From positions 1 to 7,548 of the forward strand of contig CAYXVG010000138.1 of the NCBI GenBank assembly GCA_964468205.1: 7,548 nt of DNA. The letters are read 5' to 3'. The stretch's first letter is position 1; each line of letters opens with the position of its first letter. Under the pieces are notes generated by a model. That model was not told the origin of the DNA, did not search any database, and was given only the letters and a program-made list of their open reading frames with translations. Positions 5,488 to 7,548 of this stretch are shown piece by piece. Source of the stretch: CAWELS01 sp964468205. Lineage in GTDB: Bacteria; Acidobacteriota; Terriglobia; Bryobacterales; Bryobacteraceae. Both the position numbers and the translations under genes were made by a program.

Positions 5488-7548
5488 CTAAGCAGTCTCT
5501 GGCTTCTCCTCGGAGTCGTCCTTGTCCCCTTCGGCCCAGGAGTAGACCGCCGGCAAGAACACGAGGGTGAGAAGCGTTGAGGTCAGCAGACCGCCGACCA
5601 CGACGGTTGCCAAGGGCCTTTGCACTTCCGCGCCAGCACTTGTCGAAAGCGCCATCGGAAGGAAGCCAAGACTCGCAACAGTCGCTGTCATCAGTACCGG
5701 CCGCAGGCGCGTGAGCGCGCCGTTTATAACGGCTTCGTGCACTGAGGCGCCGGCTTCCCGCAACTGGTTCATGAAGGTGACCAGGACCACGCCGTTCAAG
5801 ACGGCGACGCCGAACAGGGCGATGAAACCGACCCCCGCCGACATGGAGAAATGCATGTCCCGCACGAGCAGCGACAGAATGCCTCCGGTGGCCGCAAATG
5901 GAATTCCTGTAAAGACCAACGCCGCCTGACGGACCGAGCCAAAGGCGATGAACAGGAGCAAAAACACGAGAGCGAATGTCATCGGCACGACTACCAGCAG
6001 CCGGTTCCGGCCGCTTTCCAGGTGCTCGTAGAGTCCACTCCAACTCACCTGATATCCCGGCGGGATCTCGAGCTGCTGCCGGACGCGCTGCTGCGCTTCC
6101 GCCACAAAACCACCGATGTCCCGCCCGCGGACGTTCACTTCGACGGAGATCCGCCTTCGGCCGTTCTCACGACTCACTTCCGCGGGACCGGTTACGCTGT
6201 GAATTCTCGCCAGTTGACTGAGCGGGATCTTCTCGCCGGTCGGGGCACTCACCAGAAGATCACCGATGGCGGACGCATTATCGCGCGCCCAGGGCGGAAA
6301 ACGCACCACCAGGTCGAACCGCGTAAACCCTTCCAGAACGTCGGTTGCCTCCGTTCCGGCGATGGCCGACTGCACGATTTCCTGAACATCAGCGACATTG
6401 ATCCCGTAGCGGGCGATGGCTTCGCGGTCGATGTCGACCTGGAGAATCGGCAGGCCGCTTACCTGCTGAACATTGACATCGGCTGCACCTGGGATCTCGG
6501 TAAGGACACCGGCGATCTGGCTTGCCGTTCTGCGCAACACATCCAGATCGTCGCCAAACACCTTGATGGCGACGTCCGACCTCACTCCCACGCCTTCGAT
6601 CAACTCCATCATCCGAAACTGAATCGGCTGTGAGAACGAGAAGGCGACGCCGGGAAACTCGTCGAGCTTCTGCTCCATCTCCGCGATGAGGTCTTCCTTG
6701 GACCGGCCGGTCATCCATTGGTCTTTGGGTTGCAGAAAGGCATAGGTGTCGGCCATGTCCGGGCCCATGGGGTCAGTGGCGATTTCGGGGCGGCCGATCC
6801 GGCTCACTGTCGTCGTCACCTCAGGAAACTCTTTCAGGACTCTCTCGATCTGGGTGGTCTGCCGGACGGCCTCCGACAAGGACACACTCTTGAGCCGGAC
6901 GTGGTTGATCGCGATGGAGCCCTCGTCAAGCTGGGGTAAGAACTCCGAGCCCAGCCGTGGAGCCAGCGCCAGGCAACCCGCAACCAGCAGAGCGGCTACG
7001 CCCGTGGTCACTCCGGGATGGCGGATCGCAGTGCGAAGTACGGGCTCGTAAACGCGCCTGATTCCCGCCACTAGAGGGTTCTCCCGCTCTTCCAACCGTT
7101 CCTTGAGGAAGAAGGCGCATAGCGAGGGGATCAAGGTGAGGCTCAGGATGAAAGCGCCCGATAGCGCCAGTATGACGGTGAATGCCATCGGGCTGAACAT
7201 CTTGCCTTCCATGCCCGCCAGCGACAGGATCGGGATGTAGGCCGCGATGATGATCATCTCGCCGAACTGGCTGGCCCGCCGCACTTCGGAGGCGGCCTGG
7301 AAGATCGTCTCCCGGCGTTCTTCCGGCGAGAGGCTTCGGCCCAATTCCTTGCGCTTCTCGGCCAGCCTGCGGACGCAGTTCTCGACAATGATCACGGCCG
7401 CATCCACAATGAGTCCGAAGTCGATCGCGCCGAGGCTCATCAGATTCGCCGACACCCCGAAGTGATTCATGCCGATGATGGCGAACAGCATCGACAGCGG
7501 GATGGCGCTGCTCACAATCAGGCCGGCACTCACTTGCCGGAGAAACAG
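5488..7548 (-). CDS. czcA: CzcA/CusA-family heavy-metal RND efflux pump, partial (N-terminus beyond window)
   Basis: This is the inner-membrane proton-driven subunit of a three-part heavy-metal efflux complex. The window holds the C-terminal 686 residues of a family usually near 1,040 long, and the frame is open through the right edge. The visible part starts in TM3 (AGLIVSSAIPLSMLF) and continues into TM4, IDFGLIVDAAVIIVEN, which carries the paired Asp residues of the proton relay. It then passes through the amphipathic and TM5-6 region (FSPMAFTVILALSGAF) and the second large periplasmic porter loop with GVRSDVAIKVFGDD. The final membrane bundle follows, with FIALFGVAVLNGVVLVTFMN and the conserved RLRPVLMTA. 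The TM4 motif DFGxxxDAA is close to the DFGxxxDGA of Zn/Co/Cd pumps rather than the CusA form, so divalent cations are the likelier substrate, but this is not proven. The gene ends in an acidic tail (EEKPETA). It is transcribed toward the operon and appears functionally unrelated to it. Membrane-fusion and outer-membrane partners would lie upstream, beyond the window. Confidence 0.93.
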   Translation of the reverse strand: MFLRQVSAGLIVSSAIPLSMLFAIIGMNHFGVSANLMSLGAIDFGLIVDAAVIIVENCVRRLAEKRKELGRSLSPEERRETIFQAASEVRRASQFGEMIIIAAYIPILSLAGMEGKMFSPMAFTVILALSGAFILSLTLIPSLCAFFLKERLEERENPLVAGIRRVYEPVLRTAIRHPGVTTGVAALLVAGCLALAPRLGSEFLPQLDEGSIAINHVRLKSVSLSEAVRQTTQIERVLKEFPEVTTTVSRIGRPEIATDPMGPDMADTYAFLQPKDQWMTGRSKEDLIAEMEQKLDEFPGVAFSFSQPIQFRMMELIEGVGVRSDVAIKVFGDDLDVLRRTASQIAGVLTEIPGAADVNVQQVSGLPILQVDIDREAIARYGINVADVQEIVQSAIAGTEATDVLEGFTRFDLVVRFPPWARDNASAIGDLLVSAPTGEKIPLSQLARIHSVTGPAEVSRENGRRRISVEVNVRGRDIGGFVAEAQQRVRQQLEIPPGYQVSWSGLYEHLESGRNRLLVVVPMTFALVFLLLFIAFGSVRQAALVFTGIPFAATGGILSLLVRDMHFSMSAGVGFIALFGVAVLNGVVLVTFMNQLREAGASVHEAVINGALTRLRPVLMTATVASLGFLPMALSTSAGAEVQRPLATVVVGGLLTSTLLTLVFLPAVYSWAEGDKDDSEEKPETA

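Noticed and set aside
5109..5570. Plus-strand 153-codon open frame
   Set aside because: No ribosome-binding site or recognisable motif, with Arg/Pro-rich composition typical of a shadow frame. It also runs into the end of czcA on the other strand.
5851..6633. Long plus-strand open frame of 260 codons
   Set aside because: It lies entirely antisense to the conserved porter and membrane region of czcA, and its His/Arg-rich product resembles no protein I know.
1..7548. CRISPR array, tRNA or rRNA genes
   Set aside because: No regularly spaced repeats, tRNA cloverleaf pattern or rRNA signature was seen in reading through the window.

Overview
This window comes from a moderately GC-rich bacterial genome. 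The organism is probably Gram-negative, because the right end encodes a heavy-metal RND pump of the CzcA/CusA type, which works in a three-part complex spanning two membranes. I cannot assign a genus. The layout is that of an accessory island next to a metal-efflux locus: a compact operon flanked by non-coding or decayed sequence.

Layout. Bases 1-178 hold no gene I can support. A small helix-turn-helix protein lies on the minus strand (179-580). The divergent gap that follows (581-675) carries a perfect 16-bp palindrome, GTCAACTTAAGTTGAC, overlapping the likely promoters of both flanking transcription units. Four tightly coupled genes then run on the plus strand. They are (i) a helix-hairpin-helix/DEDD-exonuclease (YprB-like)/DUF429 fusion (676-2286); (ii) a small P-loop kinase resembling dephospho-CoA and deoxynucleoside monophosphate kinases (2249-2821); (iii) a short adenylosuccinate-synthetase homologue (2818-3921); and (iv) a dCTP-deaminase/dUTPase-fold protein fused to coiled coils and three membrane segments (3902-5029). 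The genes overlap by 38, 4 and 20 nt, so they are almost certainly one translationally coupled operon. After them come about 210 bases without a gene, then a frameshifted gene remnant on the minus strand (5238-5487), then the C-terminal two thirds of a czcA-like pump gene on the minus strand, running off the right edge.

The most interesting part is the four-gene operon. The adenylosuccinate-synthetase homologue has Ser13 where PurA has its catalytic Asp13 (GSEGKGK instead of GDEGKGK). It is about 60 residues shorter than PurA, and the guanine-recognition TKxD motif of PurA is replaced by NFAD. These are hallmarks of PurZ, the phage enzyme that condenses dGMP with aspartate on the way to 2-aminoadenine (base Z). 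The neighbouring dCTP-deaminase-like protein has lost all three catalytic residues known from E. coli Dcd (S111, R115 and E138 become Val, Tyr and Pro). It is tethered to the membrane, so it is more likely a nucleotide sensor or effector than an enzyme. I infer a previously uncharacterised nucleotide-centred system, most plausibly anti-phage. In this model PurZ-like and kinase proteins make or remodel a purine deoxynucleotide, the membrane-bound Dcd-like protein senses it, and the exonuclease/DUF429 fusion acts on nucleic acid. That function is inference; the gene content, residue substitutions and operon structure are read from the sequence.
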